From Candidatus Metalachnospira gallinarum (lineage in GTDB: Bacteria; Bacillota; Clostridia; Lachnospirales; Anaerotignaceae), in assembly GCA_904378045.1 (NCBI GenBank), contig CAJFHC010000008.1:19338-83337 (forward strand): a stretch of 64,000 nt of DNA, written 5' to 3'. A program made the position numbers and the translations under genes. Below the pieces are notes generated by a model. That model worked only from the letters and a program-made list of their open reading frames with translations. It did no database searches and had not been told where the DNA came from. Positions 51,694-60,426 of the stretch are shown here, piece after piece (within the stretch, counting starts at the first letter, position 1; each line of letters begins with the position of its first letter).

Positions 51694-51721
51694 ATTATAC
51701 CATATTTTTTTATAAAGTAAA
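51694..51721 (-). promoter_or_regulatory. Promoter of the PAS regulator gene
   Basis: Minus strand TTTACT (51716-51721), 16 nt, TATAAT (51694-51699) with TGG before it (extended -10). The -35 nearly touches the acpS stop, and no terminator separates the two genes. Confidence 0.6.
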
Positions 51722-51722
51722 C

Positions 51723-52085
51723 TTATTCAATAACAGAAAAAGCGACAGCCGTATTCCGTTCATGGGAAACGCTCAAATAAATGTTTTCGCCTCCGGTTTT
51801 GCCGAAAACCTCCAGAGCTCCCCCATACAGCTGAACACAGGGCCTGCCGTTTTTGTCTTTCAATATTTCTATGTCTTTTGGAGAAAATCCTGAAAATCCC
51901 GTTCCAAACGCCTTGCTGACGGCCTCCTTCGCCGCCCACATTCCCGCGGCGCTTTGAGCGGAGCCGCCGTTTTTGATCAGCTCGCGCTCATTGGGTGTAA
52001 ACACCTTTTCAAGGAATCTTTCTTTATCCATCGCCCGCTCCATGCGGGAAACGTCGATAATGTCGCATCCAATACCTTTTATCAT
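51723..52085 (-). CDS. acpS: Holo-[acyl-carrier-protein] synthase AcpS
   Basis: 120 residues from the ATG at 52085 (GAGGTG four bases upstream), normal length; the frame is open 33 codons further upstream into the ligase gene, which is not plausible. IGCDIIDVSRME contains the magnesium-binding Asp, and MWAAKEAVSKAFGTGF is the second signature. It attaches the phosphopantetheine arm of CoA to ACP. Last gene of the fatty-acid operon. Confidence 0.94.
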   Translation of the reverse strand: MIKGIGCDIIDVSRMERAMDKERFLEKVFTPNERELIKNGGSAQSAAGMWAAKEAVSKAFGTGFSGFSPKDIEILKDKNGRPCVQLYGGALEVFGKTGGENIYLSVSHERNTAVAFSVIE

Positions 52086-52096
52086 AAAGCACCTCG

Positions 52097-53731
52097 TCAA
52101 GCCTGACTTCTGAGTACGGTCTTCTGTATTTTTCCGCTTATGGTCTTTGGCATCTCGTTTACAAATTCCACTATTCTTACCCATTTGTACTCGGCAAGTT
52201 TCCTGTTGCAGAATTCCTTTATCTCCAGTTCAAGTTTCTTTGACGGCGAATATCCGCTTCCAAGGGTAACGACCGCCTTTATCGCCTGTCCCCTCAGTCT
52301 GTCCGGCACTCCTATAACGCTGCATTCCACAACCGCGGGGTGCTCCATAAGCACGTTCTCAACCTCGTAAGGTCCTACCCTGAATCCGCTTGTCTTTATT
52401 ATATCGTCAAATCTTCCATGGAACCAGTATCTTCCATCCTCGTCCATATAGGCCGCGTCTCCGGTGTGGTAAACGCCTCCGCGCCATACATGCGCGTACT
52501 GCTTCTCATTGTCCAGATATGCGCAGAATATTCCTACCTGTTTTCCGCTTTCGGGGGGTATTATAACGACCTCGCCTATCTCTCCGACGGCGGCTTTCTC
52601 TCCGTTTCTGTTTCTTATCTCTATGTTGTAGAAAGGAGAAACCGTGCCCATTGAGCCTTCCACAGCCTTTTTCCCTTTGAAATTGGCCATAAGCAAAGTC
52701 GTCTCCGTCTGTCCGTAGCCCTCGCAAAGCTCAAGACCCGTGCTTTCGGTAAATTTCTTGAACACCTCGGGAGCGAGCATCTCACCCGCCGTTGTGGCGT
52801 GTTTGAGCGTAGGCATCTTAGGTATTCCCTTTCTTACAAGATAGCGGTAAACCGTAGGCGGAGCGCAGAATGAGGTCACTCCGTAATGATTGATGACAGC
52901 CGTAAGCTGTTTGGGATCAAAGTTATCAAAATCAAACACCATAACCGCGCTTCCGACAAGCCACTGGCCGTACAGCTTGCCCCATGAAGCCTTTGCCCAG
53001 CCCGTCTCGGCCACGGTGAAATGAAGTCCTCCGTCCTCGGCTCTATGCCAGTATTTTGCCGTTACGATGTGAGCGAGGGGGTAGGTATAATCATGTATTA
53101 CTCCCTTGGGGTATCCCGTTGTCCCTGATGTAAAATACAATATCATCGGGTCATCGGCTTTTGTCTGCACCCTTTGGAAATTTTCATCCGCCTTTCTTGT
53201 GGCTTCAGTAAGATTCATATATCCTTCCGTGTCCTTCTGAACGCACCACTTTATAACGCTCATACCGGCGTCGGACAAAGCCGTGTCTATTTTCTGCGGT
53301 ACTTCGTCCTGGGTCGTGCATATTACGGCTTTCACCTTCGCGGCTCTGAAGCGGTACACAAAATCGCTCACCGTAAGCATATGAGTGGCGGGTATCATTA
53401 CAGCCCCTATTTTATGAAGGGCGATGGCCGCGAACCAGTATTCGTAATGCCTCTTTAATATGACCATTACCCTGTCGCCTTTTTCTATTCCGGCATCCTT
53501 AAACACGTTCGCCATCTTATCGCTGTATTTTTTTATATCGGAAAACGTGAATATATGCTCCTCATTTTCCGTGTTGCACCAAACCATAGCCTTTTTGTCC
53601 GGCGTTTCACCGGCTATGACGTCCACAACATCATAGCCGAAATTGAAGTTTTCGGGATAATCGAGCTCAATGCTTTTTAAAGCTCCGTTTTCGTCAATGG
53701 TCTCTTTGCAAAATTTCTGATAAATACTCAT
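52097..53731 (-). CDS. AMP-forming acyl-CoA synthetase (acetyl/medium-chain type)
   Basis: 544 residues of the ANL superfamily. P-loop LYFTSGTTGYPKG near 198, A5 motif GYGQTE near 337, hinge in YRFHGRFDDIIK-like YWFHGRFDDIIKTSG near 430, and the catalytic Lys in KTISGKIQK near 530. It resembles medium-chain/acetyl-CoA synthetases. It probably activates a free fatty acid with CoA; its place inside the fatty-acid operon, between accA and acpS, suggests recycling of exogenous or released acids. Substrate chain length unknown. Confidence 0.87.
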   Translation of the reverse strand: MSIYQKFCKETIDENGALKSIELDYPENFNFGYDVVDVIAGETPDKKAMVWCNTENEEHIFTFSDIKKYSDKMANVFKDAGIEKGDRVMVILKRHYEYWFAAIALHKIGAVMIPATHMLTVSDFVYRFRAAKVKAVICTTQDEVPQKIDTALSDAGMSVIKWCVQKDTEGYMNLTEATRKADENFQRVQTKADDPMILYFTSGTTGYPKGVIHDYTYPLAHIVTAKYWHRAEDGGLHFTVAETGWAKASWGKLYGQWLVGSAVMVFDFDNFDPKQLTAVINHYGVTSFCAPPTVYRYLVRKGIPKMPTLKHATTAGEMLAPEVFKKFTESTGLELCEGYGQTETTLLMANFKGKKAVEGSMGTVSPFYNIEIRNRNGEKAAVGEIGEVVIIPPESGKQVGIFCAYLDNEKQYAHVWRGGVYHTGDAAYMDEDGRYWFHGRFDDIIKTSGFRVGPYEVENVLMEHPAVVECSVIGVPDRLRGQAIKAVVTLGSGYSPSKKLELEIKEFCNRKLAEYKWVRIVEFVNEMPKTISGKIQKTVLRSQA

Positions 53732-53733
53732 AT

Positions 53734-54525
53734 TTACTCCTTAATTATCGCGTCTGCACCTATACGGCGGAAACGGTCGTATCGCTTGCTCACAAGGTCA
53801 AGATCGTTTGTCAGCTCGCTCAGCTCCTCCGTAAGAAGGGTGCGTATACGATAATAAAATTCTTTTTTTCCGATATCCTTTTCAGAAAGGATACGCTCTA
53901 TAACGCCAAGGCTTTTAGCGTCCTCAGCTGTCAGCTTAAGGCTTGCCGCTGCCGCGTCCGCCTTTGACGAGCTCTTCCAAAGGATGCTCGCGCAGCCCTC
54001 GGGAGAAATAACCGAATAAACGGAGTTCTGCAGCATCCATACACGATCGGCCACGGCAAGGGCAAGGGCTCCTCCGCTGCCGCCTTCTCCTATAAGTATG
54101 GATATTATGGGAACACAGAGGGTTGACATCTCCATAAGGTTCTCGGCAATAGCCTGACCCTGTCCCCTTTCCTCGGCTCCTATTCCGCAATATCCTCCGG
54201 ACGTGTCAACAAAGCAGATGACCGGCCTTCCGAATTTTTCGGCCTGCTTCATAAGACGCAGAGCCTTGCGGTATCCCTCGGGATGGGGAGCGCCGAAGTT
54301 ACGGTAGGTGCGTTCCTTTGCCGTGTGGCCCTTCTCTATGGCTATTACCGTCACGGGCATATTGTTAAGCCTCGCTATGCCGCCCACAATGGCGTGGTCG
54401 TCGGCGTAATTTCTGTCTCCGTGGAGCTCGATAAATCCCTTAAATATATTTCTTATATAGTCAACACCCGTCGGTCGGCTGTTGTCGCGGGCGAGTTTGA
54501 CTCTCTCATAGGGTATTATGCTCAT
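53734..54525 (-). CDS. accA: Acetyl-CoA carboxylase carboxyltransferase subunit alpha
   Basis: 263 residues, the shorter Bacillota type. GDRNYADDHAIVGGIARL near 35, GGYCGIGAEERGQGQAIAENL near 110 (split motif) and IGEGGSGGALALAVADRVWM near 143. With AccD it transfers CO2 from biotin to acetyl-CoA. It overlaps accD by 4 nt. Confidence 0.95.
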   Translation of the reverse strand: MSIIPYERVKLARDNSRPTGVDYIRNIFKGFIELHGDRNYADDHAIVGGIARLNNMPVTVIAIEKGHTAKERTYRNFGAPHPEGYRKALRLMKQAEKFGRPVICFVDTSGGYCGIGAEERGQGQAIAENLMEMSTLCVPIISILIGEGGSGGALALAVADRVWMLQNSVYSVISPEGCASILWKSSSKADAAAASLKLTAEDAKSLGVIERILSEKDIGKKEFYYRIRTLLTEELSELTNDLDLVSKRYDRFRRIGADAIIKE

Positions 54526-55382
54526 ACGTTCATCCCTCCGTTATGCATCTTAAGAAGCTCCGTAAGGATCTTCTTCTGGTTAGAGCGGACGACTATGCTG
54601 TCTATAAATCCGTGCTCAAGAACGAACTCTGCCTTCTGGAATCCCTTTGGAAGCGATTTTCTTGTAGTCTGCTCAATAACCCTCGCTCCGGCAAATCCAA
54701 CCGTCGCTCTCGGCTCGGAAAGTATTATGTCAGCCTCCATGGCGAAACTGGCTGTTACTCCTCCCGTGGTAGGGTCTGTCAAAACGCATATATAAAGCAG
54801 TCCCGCGTCGCTGTGTCTTTTGACCGCGGCGCTTGTTTTTGCCATCTGCATAAGGGAAAGAAGTCCCTCCTGCATACGCGCGCCTCCCGAAACGGTAAAT
54901 CCGACTACAGGAAGACGGTGTTTTGTGGCATACTCAAAAATAAGCGTAATTTTTTCTCCGACCGCCGTTCCCATGCTGCCCATCATAAAATACGATTCCA
55001 TGACGAACAGACAGCAGCTCTGGCCGCCTATCTTGGCCGTTCCGCACACGACCGCCTCTTCCTCTCCGCTGGCGGCGCGAACCGTATCTATTTTGTCTCT
55101 GTAGCCCGGAAAGTTAAGGGGATTGCCGGCTTTTACGTCTGAATACAGTTCGTGGAAGCTGTCTCTGTCGGCAATCATCTTTATTCTCTGGCGCGCTTTC
55201 ATACGGAAATGGTATCCGCAGGCACATACAAGATCGTTGGCCCAAAGGCGGCTGAGAGGTATGCTTTTGTGACAGCTCGGGCAGGTCTTTTCGGGCTCGC
55301 CGTCGTCCCTCTGGAGGGGAGCGGCTGATCTTCCGCCTTCCTCGAGCTTATTTTTCGGTTTTAAAAAACTTATCAAAGCCAT
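54522..55382 (-). CDS. accD: Acetyl-CoA carboxylase carboxyltransferase subunit beta
   Basis: 286 residues. The N-terminal zinc finger is CPSC ... VCACG, that is C-x2-C then C-x-C, where most AccD have C-x2-C twice; one residue shorter. The carboxyltransferase domain is normal: VSGGARMQEGLLSLMQMAKT near 165 and DPTTGGVTASFA near 203. Partner of AccA, overlapping it by 4 nt; 4 bp after accC. Confidence 0.94.
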   Translation of the reverse strand: MALISFLKPKNKLEEGGRSAAPLQRDDGEPEKTCPSCHKSIPLSRLWANDLVCACGYHFRMKARQRIKMIADRDSFHELYSDVKAGNPLNFPGYRDKIDTVRAASGEEEAVVCGTAKIGGQSCCLFVMESYFMMGSMGTAVGEKITLIFEYATKHRLPVVGFTVSGGARMQEGLLSLMQMAKTSAAVKRHSDAGLLYICVLTDPTTGGVTASFAMEADIILSEPRATVGFAGARVIEQTTRKSLPKGFQKAEFVLEHGFIDSIVVRSNQKKILTELLKMHNGGMNV

Positions 55383-55386
55383 TCTA

Positions 55387-56694
55387 TCACCTGTTACTCA
55401 TAAAAGTTAAATCATAGTTACCCGACGTGAATCTGTCGTCCTCCACGATATTGAGCTGTTCCTCTATGTTCGTGGGTATTCCCTCAATAACAAGCTCGCA
55501 GAGCGCCGCCTTTATTTTTCTTAAAGCCTCTTCCCTTGTTTTGGCGAAAACTATCAGCTTTCCAAGAAGGGAATCGTAATACGGCGATACCGTCGTGCCC
55601 TCGATAAGGCTCGTGTCAAATCTTACAGAAGGTCCTCCGGGCACATGGAGCATGGAAAGCGTTCCGCAGCTTGCCGCGTTTATTCTGCACTCTATGGCAG
55701 CGCCTTGGAGTTTTACGTCATCCTGCGTAAAATTAAGCGGAATGCCCGACGCGATACGGATCTGCCATTTTACTATGTCAAAGCCCGTGAGCATCTCGGT
55801 TACGCAATGCTCGACCTGCAGACGGACGTTCATTTCCATAAACCAGAAGTTTCCTTCCCTGTCAAGAAGGAATTCCAGTGTTCCGGCTCCGGTGTAGCCT
55901 ATCTTTTTTACGGCCTCAACGGCCTGTTTTATTATATTTTTTCTCTTTTCGTCATTTACGGCCGGGGAAGGCGTTTCCTCTATGAGCTTCTGGTTCCTTC
56001 TCTGGAGGGAACAGTCCCTGTCCCCAAGGCAGACCACGTTTCCCTGCTCGTCGGCAAGTATCTGAAGTTCAACATGTCTTGCGGGATATATATATTTTTC
56101 GATATATACGCTTCCGTCTCCAAAGGCGCTGACCGCCTCGCTTGTAGCCTGCATATAGGCTTCTTCCATATCGTCGGCGCTCATTATGAGCCTTATGCCT
56201 CGTCCGCCGCCTCCGGCGCAGGCCTTGAGCATTACGGGATAGCCAATTTTATCCGCGGCCTTTACCGCTTCCTCAGCGGATGATACGGCCTTTGTTCCGG
56301 GAATCACCGAAAGTCCCGCGTTTCTCATAAGCTCCTTGAGCACGGCCTTATCGCTGAGTTCTTCCATGCTTTTTGGATCGGGCCCGATGAATACTATGCC
56401 GTTCTTTCCGCAAAGACGGGCAAAATGCGCGTTTTCCGAGAGGAAACCGTAGCCGGGGTGTATAGCCTGGGCTCCGGCCAATATGGCCGCGCTTATTATC
56501 TGATTTTCGTTTAAGTAGCTTTCTGAAGCCTCCGGTCCGCCTATGCAGTAGCTCTGGTCAGCCAAAGCCACATGCAGGGCGTTCTTATCCGCCTCGGAGT
56601 ATACCGCCACCGTGGATATGCCCATCTCCTTGCACGCCCTTATTATGCGCACGGCGATCTCGCCACGGTTGGCTACCAATATTTTTGAGAACAT
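55387..56694 (-). CDS. accC: Acetyl-CoA carboxylase biotin carboxylase subunit
   Basis: 435 residues, slightly shorter than the usual 445-450. ILVANRGEIAVRIIRACKE at the start, the ATP-grasp loop KACAGGGGRGIR near 158, EMNVRLQVEHCVTEM near 287 with catalytic Glu/Arg. It carboxylates the biotin on AccB using bicarbonate and ATP. Follows fabZ by 3 bp. Confidence 0.96.
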   Translation of the reverse strand: MFSKILVANRGEIAVRIIRACKEMGISTVAVYSEADKNALHVALADQSYCIGGPEASESYLNENQIISAAILAGAQAIHPGYGFLSENAHFARLCGKNGIVFIGPDPKSMEELSDKAVLKELMRNAGLSVIPGTKAVSSAEEAVKAADKIGYPVMLKACAGGGGRGIRLIMSADDMEEAYMQATSEAVSAFGDGSVYIEKYIYPARHVELQILADEQGNVVCLGDRDCSLQRRNQKLIEETPSPAVNDEKRKNIIKQAVEAVKKIGYTGAGTLEFLLDREGNFWFMEMNVRLQVEHCVTEMLTGFDIVKWQIRIASGIPLNFTQDDVKLQGAAIECRINAASCGTLSMLHVPGGPSVRFDTSLIEGTTVSPYYDSLLGKLIVFAKTREEALRKIKAALCELVIEGIPTNIEEQLNIVEDDRFTSGNYDLTFMSNR

Positions 56695-56697
56695 ATA

Positions 56698-57114
56698 TCA
56701 ATCACCTGTTATGCAGAATGAAAATTCGGCGGAAACGCAGAGCCTGTCGCCGACGGTTATCTTTCCCTCGGCAAAATAAAAGGGGTGTTTTGCCCTTTTA
56801 ATATGGCACTGGGTCTCAACTGTGTCGCCGGGCTTAACCGGCGAACGGAATTTTACGTTATTAAGCCCCGTATATACAGGGAGCTTTCCTTCTGTCATTT
56901 TATCTTTCATCAAGACGCAGGCAGACTGCGCCAGTATCTCGCAGAGTATAACTCCGGGAACGATGGGATTTCCGGGGAAATGCCCTCTGAGGAAAAACTC
57001 GTCTCCGCGAACCCTGTAATGTCCGACCGAAACGCCGTCCCTTTCTTCCACATCGTCCAGAAGGAGCATGTCGTCTCTGTGAGGAAGTATATTCATTATT
57101 TCTTCTCTGTTCAT
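56698..57114 (-). CDS. fabZ: 3-hydroxyacyl-ACP dehydratase FabZ
   Basis: 138 residues from the ATG at 57114 (GAGGT seven bases upstream; the longer frame reaches back into accB). ILPHRDDMLLLD near 8 and the catalytic HFPGNPIVPGVILCE near 46 with His and Glu. It dehydrates 3-hydroxyacyl-ACP in each elongation cycle. It lies between accB and accC. Confidence 0.96.
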   Translation of the reverse strand: MNREEIMNILPHRDDMLLLDDVEERDGVSVGHYRVRGDEFFLRGHFPGNPIVPGVILCEILAQSACVLMKDKMTEGKLPVYTGLNNVKFRSPVKPGDTVETQCHIKRAKHPFYFAEGKITVGDRLCVSAEFSFCITGD

Positions 57115-57118
57115 AATT

Positions 57119-57550
57119 TTACCTCTTGATACGGAACAGCTCCGTGCCAAACTCAACTATGCTGCCGTTTGTAACGCAGATCTCGGATATTACGCCGTCC
57201 TGATCGGCCGTTATCTCGTTCATCAGCTTCATGGCTTCTATAAGGCAGAGAGTCTGACCCTTTTTAACCTGATCGCCTACTTTAACATAGGGCTCGGCAT
57301 TTTCAGCCGGAGCGGCGTAAAATACTCCTATTATAGGAGATTTAACGCTTATGAAGTCCGTATTTTCAATGGGCGCGGGAACTGAAGCGGGTACGGCGGG
57401 AGCGGCGGGGGCGGCGTTTATCACCGCTGTCTGTGCGGGAGCGGCCATACGCTCAAGGCGTACTTTTTTGTTATCCTCCGTTATCTCCAGTCCGGTAAGT
57501 CCCAGTTCCTGCATCATTTCGGCATATTTTCTGATATCAGCTTCGTTCAT
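57119..57550 (-). CDS. accB: Biotin carboxyl carrier protein AccB
   Basis: 143 residues. N-terminal helix, an Ala/Pro-rich linker (about 36-60) and the biotinyl domain (about 68-143) with the biotin lysine in EAMKLMN near 107. Carries CO2 between AccC and AccA/AccD. Placed between fabF (3 bp) and fabZ. Confidence 0.96.
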   Translation of the reverse strand: MNEADIRKYAEMMQELGLTGLEITEDNKKVRLERMAAPAQTAVINAAPAAPAVPASVPAPIENTDFISVKSPIIGVFYAAPAENAEPYVKVGDQVKKGQTLCLIEAMKLMNEITADQDGVISEICVTNGSIVEFGTELFRIKR

Positions 57551-57553
57551 ATC

Positions 57554-58792
57554 TTACACCTTCCTAAAAGCGAGGCAGGCGTTATGTCCGCCAAAGCCAA
57601 GCGAATTTGACAGCGCCAGATCAATATCGGCTTTTACCGCCGTATTGGGCACGCAGTTAAGGTCGCACTCCTCATCCTGTTCCTTAAGATTGATCGTAGG
57701 AGGGATTACGCCTTCGTTAAGAGCAAAGAGGCAGGCAAGCGCTTCAATGGCTCCGGCGGCTCCAAGCATATGGCCTGTCATTGATTTTGTCGAGCTTACA
57801 TAGGCTCTTCTTGCGGCTTCCTCGCCAAGGGCCTTCTTTATGGCTATGGTCTCTATGGAATCGTTTTTAGGCGTTCCTGTGCCATGCGCGTTTACATATA
57901 CGGTATCATTCTCACTGTATCCGGCTTCTTTCATGGCGTCCATCATAGCCTGAGCTCCTCCCCTTGCCTCGGGATGGGGAGCCGTCATATGGAACGCGTC
58001 GCATGTCGAGCCGTAGCCGCATACCTCTCCGTAAATTTTTGCTCCGCGCGCCTTGGCATGCTCATATTCCTCAAGAATAAGAGCTACGGCGCCCTCGCCG
58101 ATCACGAATCCGGATCTTCTCTTATCAAAGGGAAGTGATGCCTCGTTGGGGTCGTCGGCCGTTGAAAGCGCCTTCATATTGGCAAATCCCGCAACGGCTG
58201 AAGCGCTGATCGCGGCTTCTGTTCCTCCGGTGATAACCGCGTCCGCATATCCGTGACGGATAAGCCTCATAGCCTCTCCTATGGCGTCTGAACCGGAAGC
58301 GCAGGCTGTAACGGCAGGCATTGCAGTTCCGCGGCAGTCATGATGTATGGCGATCATTCCGGCCGCCATATTAGCGATAAGCATGGGTATGAAAAGCGGC
58401 GAAACCCTGCGGGGTCCCTTTTCCATGAGCTTGCGGTACTCGCTTTCAAATGTGTTGATACCGCCTATTCCCGTACCGAAAAGCACGGAAAAACGCTCGG
58501 GAACCACATTTCCCTTTATTCCGCTTTCCTCAACAGCCTGCTCAGCCGCTCCTATGGCAAGCTGAACATAACGATCCGTGCGGAGTATCTCATTTACTTC
58601 CATATATTCTTTTGGATCAAAGCCCTTTACCTCAGCGGCAAGAGTCGCTTTATATCCTGTCGTGTCAAAGCATGTTATGGGAGCGATGCCATTTTTTCCG
58701 TTTTTAAGGCCCTCCCATGTTTCTTTTACATTATTTCCCACAGGCGTGATCGCACCGAGACCGGTAACGACTACTCTTCTGTTTTCACTCAT
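57554..58792 (-). CDS. fabF: 3-oxoacyl-ACP synthase II FabF
   Basis: 412 residues, full length. VVVTGLGAITPVG at the start; catalytic Cys in VTACASGSDAIGEA near 163, His in NAHGTGTPKND near 303 and His in SMTGHMLGAAG near 338. It elongates acyl-ACP with malonyl-ACP. No FabH is encoded in this operon, so the initiating ketosynthase must be elsewhere or FabF must cover it. Confidence 0.96.
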   Translation of the reverse strand: MSENRRVVVTGLGAITPVGNNVKETWEGLKNGKNGIAPITCFDTTGYKATLAAEVKGFDPKEYMEVNEILRTDRYVQLAIGAAEQAVEESGIKGNVVPERFSVLFGTGIGGINTFESEYRKLMEKGPRRVSPLFIPMLIANMAAGMIAIHHDCRGTAMPAVTACASGSDAIGEAMRLIRHGYADAVITGGTEAAISASAVAGFANMKALSTADDPNEASLPFDKRRSGFVIGEGAVALILEEYEHAKARGAKIYGEVCGYGSTCDAFHMTAPHPEARGGAQAMMDAMKEAGYSENDTVYVNAHGTGTPKNDSIETIAIKKALGEEAARRAYVSSTKSMTGHMLGAAGAIEALACLFALNEGVIPPTINLKEQDEECDLNCVPNTAVKADIDLALSNSLGFGGHNACLAFRKV

Positions 58793-58804
58793 AATCTATT
58801 CTCC

Positions 58805-59536
58805 TTACATAGCGATGCCGCCGTCAACACGGAGCACCTCTCCAGTTACATATTTTGCCATTGCCAGATAACCGGCCGCCTCGGCCACATCCTCCGCCTC
58901 TCCCATTCTTCCGAGAGGGATCATTTTAAGCAGGGGATTTTCGGTCTGGTTCTCGGTCATATCCGTCGCGATAAATCCGGGGGCTATGGCGTTGCACCTT
59001 ATCCCCTTGGGAGCGAGTTCCTTTGCGATCGTTTTTGTAAGTCCGATAAGTCCGGCCTTGGACGCGGAATAGTTGCACTGTCCGACGTTGCCCATTATTC
59101 CGGCTACGGATGTGATATTGATTATACAGCCTTCCTTATTTCTTATGAAAAGTCCGGCGGTATGGCGGATCATATTGAACGCGCCCTTAAGATTTACGGC
59201 TATGACTCTGTCAAAATCTTCTTCCTTCATCATCGCCGCAAGTCCATCCCTTGTTATCCCGGCGTTGTTAACCAAAATGTGTACAGTTCCAAAGTCTGCC
59301 TTTATCTGCGCTACCGTTTCCTTTACCTCATTAAAATCGGAAACGTCGCATCTGTAAGCCTTAACTCTTACTTTATACTCGTCCCTGCATTTTGAGCATA
59401 CACCTTCGGCCGAGGAAACATCGCTGGAACATATTACGGCTATATCGGCTCCCATGGATGCCAGCTTTATGGCTATGGCCTCTCCGAGACCTCTTGAGCC
59501 TCCGGTTACAACTGCTACCTTTCCTTCTAACATCAT
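58805..59536 (-). CDS. fabG: 3-oxoacyl-ACP reductase FabG
   Basis: 243 residues, short-chain dehydrogenase fold. NADPH-binding VVTGGSRGLGEAIA near 9, NNAG near 86, catalytic Ser in NITSVAG and Tyr-x-x-x-Lys in YSASKAGLIG near 151. It makes D-3-hydroxyacyl-ACP. Overlaps fabD by 4 nt; the start could be either of two adjacent ATG codons. Confidence 0.95.
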   Translation of the reverse strand: MMLEGKVAVVTGGSRGLGEAIAIKLASMGADIAVICSSDVSSAEGVCSKCRDEYKVRVKAYRCDVSDFNEVKETVAQIKADFGTVHILVNNAGITRDGLAAMMKEEDFDRVIAVNLKGAFNMIRHTAGLFIRNKEGCIINITSVAGIMGNVGQCNYSASKAGLIGLTKTIAKELAPKGIRCNAIAPGFIATDMTENQTENPLLKMIPLGRMGEAEDVAEAAGYLAMAKYVTGEVLRVDGGIAM

Positions 59537-60426
59537 TCGTCCTCCGATAAATACTCTTCAACAGTCTGCGCCTTAACGTCTGCGCTTATCTTCTTTATCA
59601 TATTGGTAAGCGTCCTTCCGGGTCCGATCTCAATAAATGTGTCGAATCCGTCCGCTATCATATTTCTGACTATTTTTTCCCAAAGCACGGGGGAGCATAT
59701 CTGTTTTGACAGAAGTTCAGCCACATCGTCCGTATACGGCATTGAAGTAAGATCGGAATAGAGCGTTATATTGCCCTTATTGATCTTCGCGTTCTCAAGT
59801 TCAACCCTGAATGCCTCAGACGCCGCGTTCATAAACGGTGAGTGGAAAGCTCCCTTGAGCTTAAGCGGAAGAGCCCTTCCTCCGGCCGCCTTTACATCGG
59901 CTGAAAAGTCCTTCATCTGTGACGCCAGTCCCGAAACCGTTATCTGTCCGGGGCAGTTGAAGTTTACCGGATATACGTCTGAATATTTCGCGCATACATC
60001 CTGAACCTGTTCAGGAGTCAGCTTTACTACCGCAGCCATAGACGTATCAAATTTTTCCGCCTCGGTCTGCATAAGCTCACCTCGTTTGCAGACAAGCCTG
60101 AATCCCGTCTCATTGTCAAATATGCCGGCCGCCGTTGCCGCCGTAACCTCTCCCAGAGAAAATCCGGCAAGCGCCTCGGGCTTTACTCCTTTATCAAAAA
60201 GCACATTTGCCGCCGCTAGTTCCATAGCGAAAAGGCAGGGCTGTGTGTTTTTTGTCTCCTTTAATTCTTCCTCCGTTCCGTTGAAGCACTGCTCGGATGT
60301 GCCGGGTCTTATGCCGTCGCACATATCAAATACGGCTTTGGCGGAAGGATATTTATCAGCCAAATCCTTTCCCATTCCGGGAAACTGGTCTCCCTGTCCG
60401 GAAAAAACAAATGCTATTTTACCCAT
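59533..60426 (-). CDS. fabD: Malonyl-CoA:ACP transacylase FabD
   Basis: 297 residues. VFSGQGDQFPGMGKDL near 6, nucleophile GFSLGEVTA (Ser near 90), and catalytic His in GAFHSPFM near 195. It loads malonyl groups onto ACP. It overlaps fabK by 13 nt and fabG by 4 nt. Confidence 0.95.
   Translation of the reverse strand: MGKIAFVFSGQGDQFPGMGKDLADKYPSAKAVFDMCDGIRPGTSEQCFNGTEEELKETKNTQPCLFAMELAAANVLFDKGVKPEALAGFSLGEVTAATAAGIFDNETGFRLVCKRGELMQTEAEKFDTSMAAVVKLTPEQVQDVCAKYSDVYPVNFNCPGQITVSGLASQMKDFSADVKAAGGRALPLKLKGAFHSPFMNAASEAFRVELENAKINKGNITLYSDLTSMPYTDDVAELLSKQICSPVLWEKIVRNMIADGFDTFIEIGPGRTLTNMIKKISADVKAQTVEEYLSEDE

Noticed and set aside
58340..59395. Long open frame (351 codons) on the plus strand
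   Set aside because: Antisense to fabF and fabG, no start signals, no recognisable protein features.
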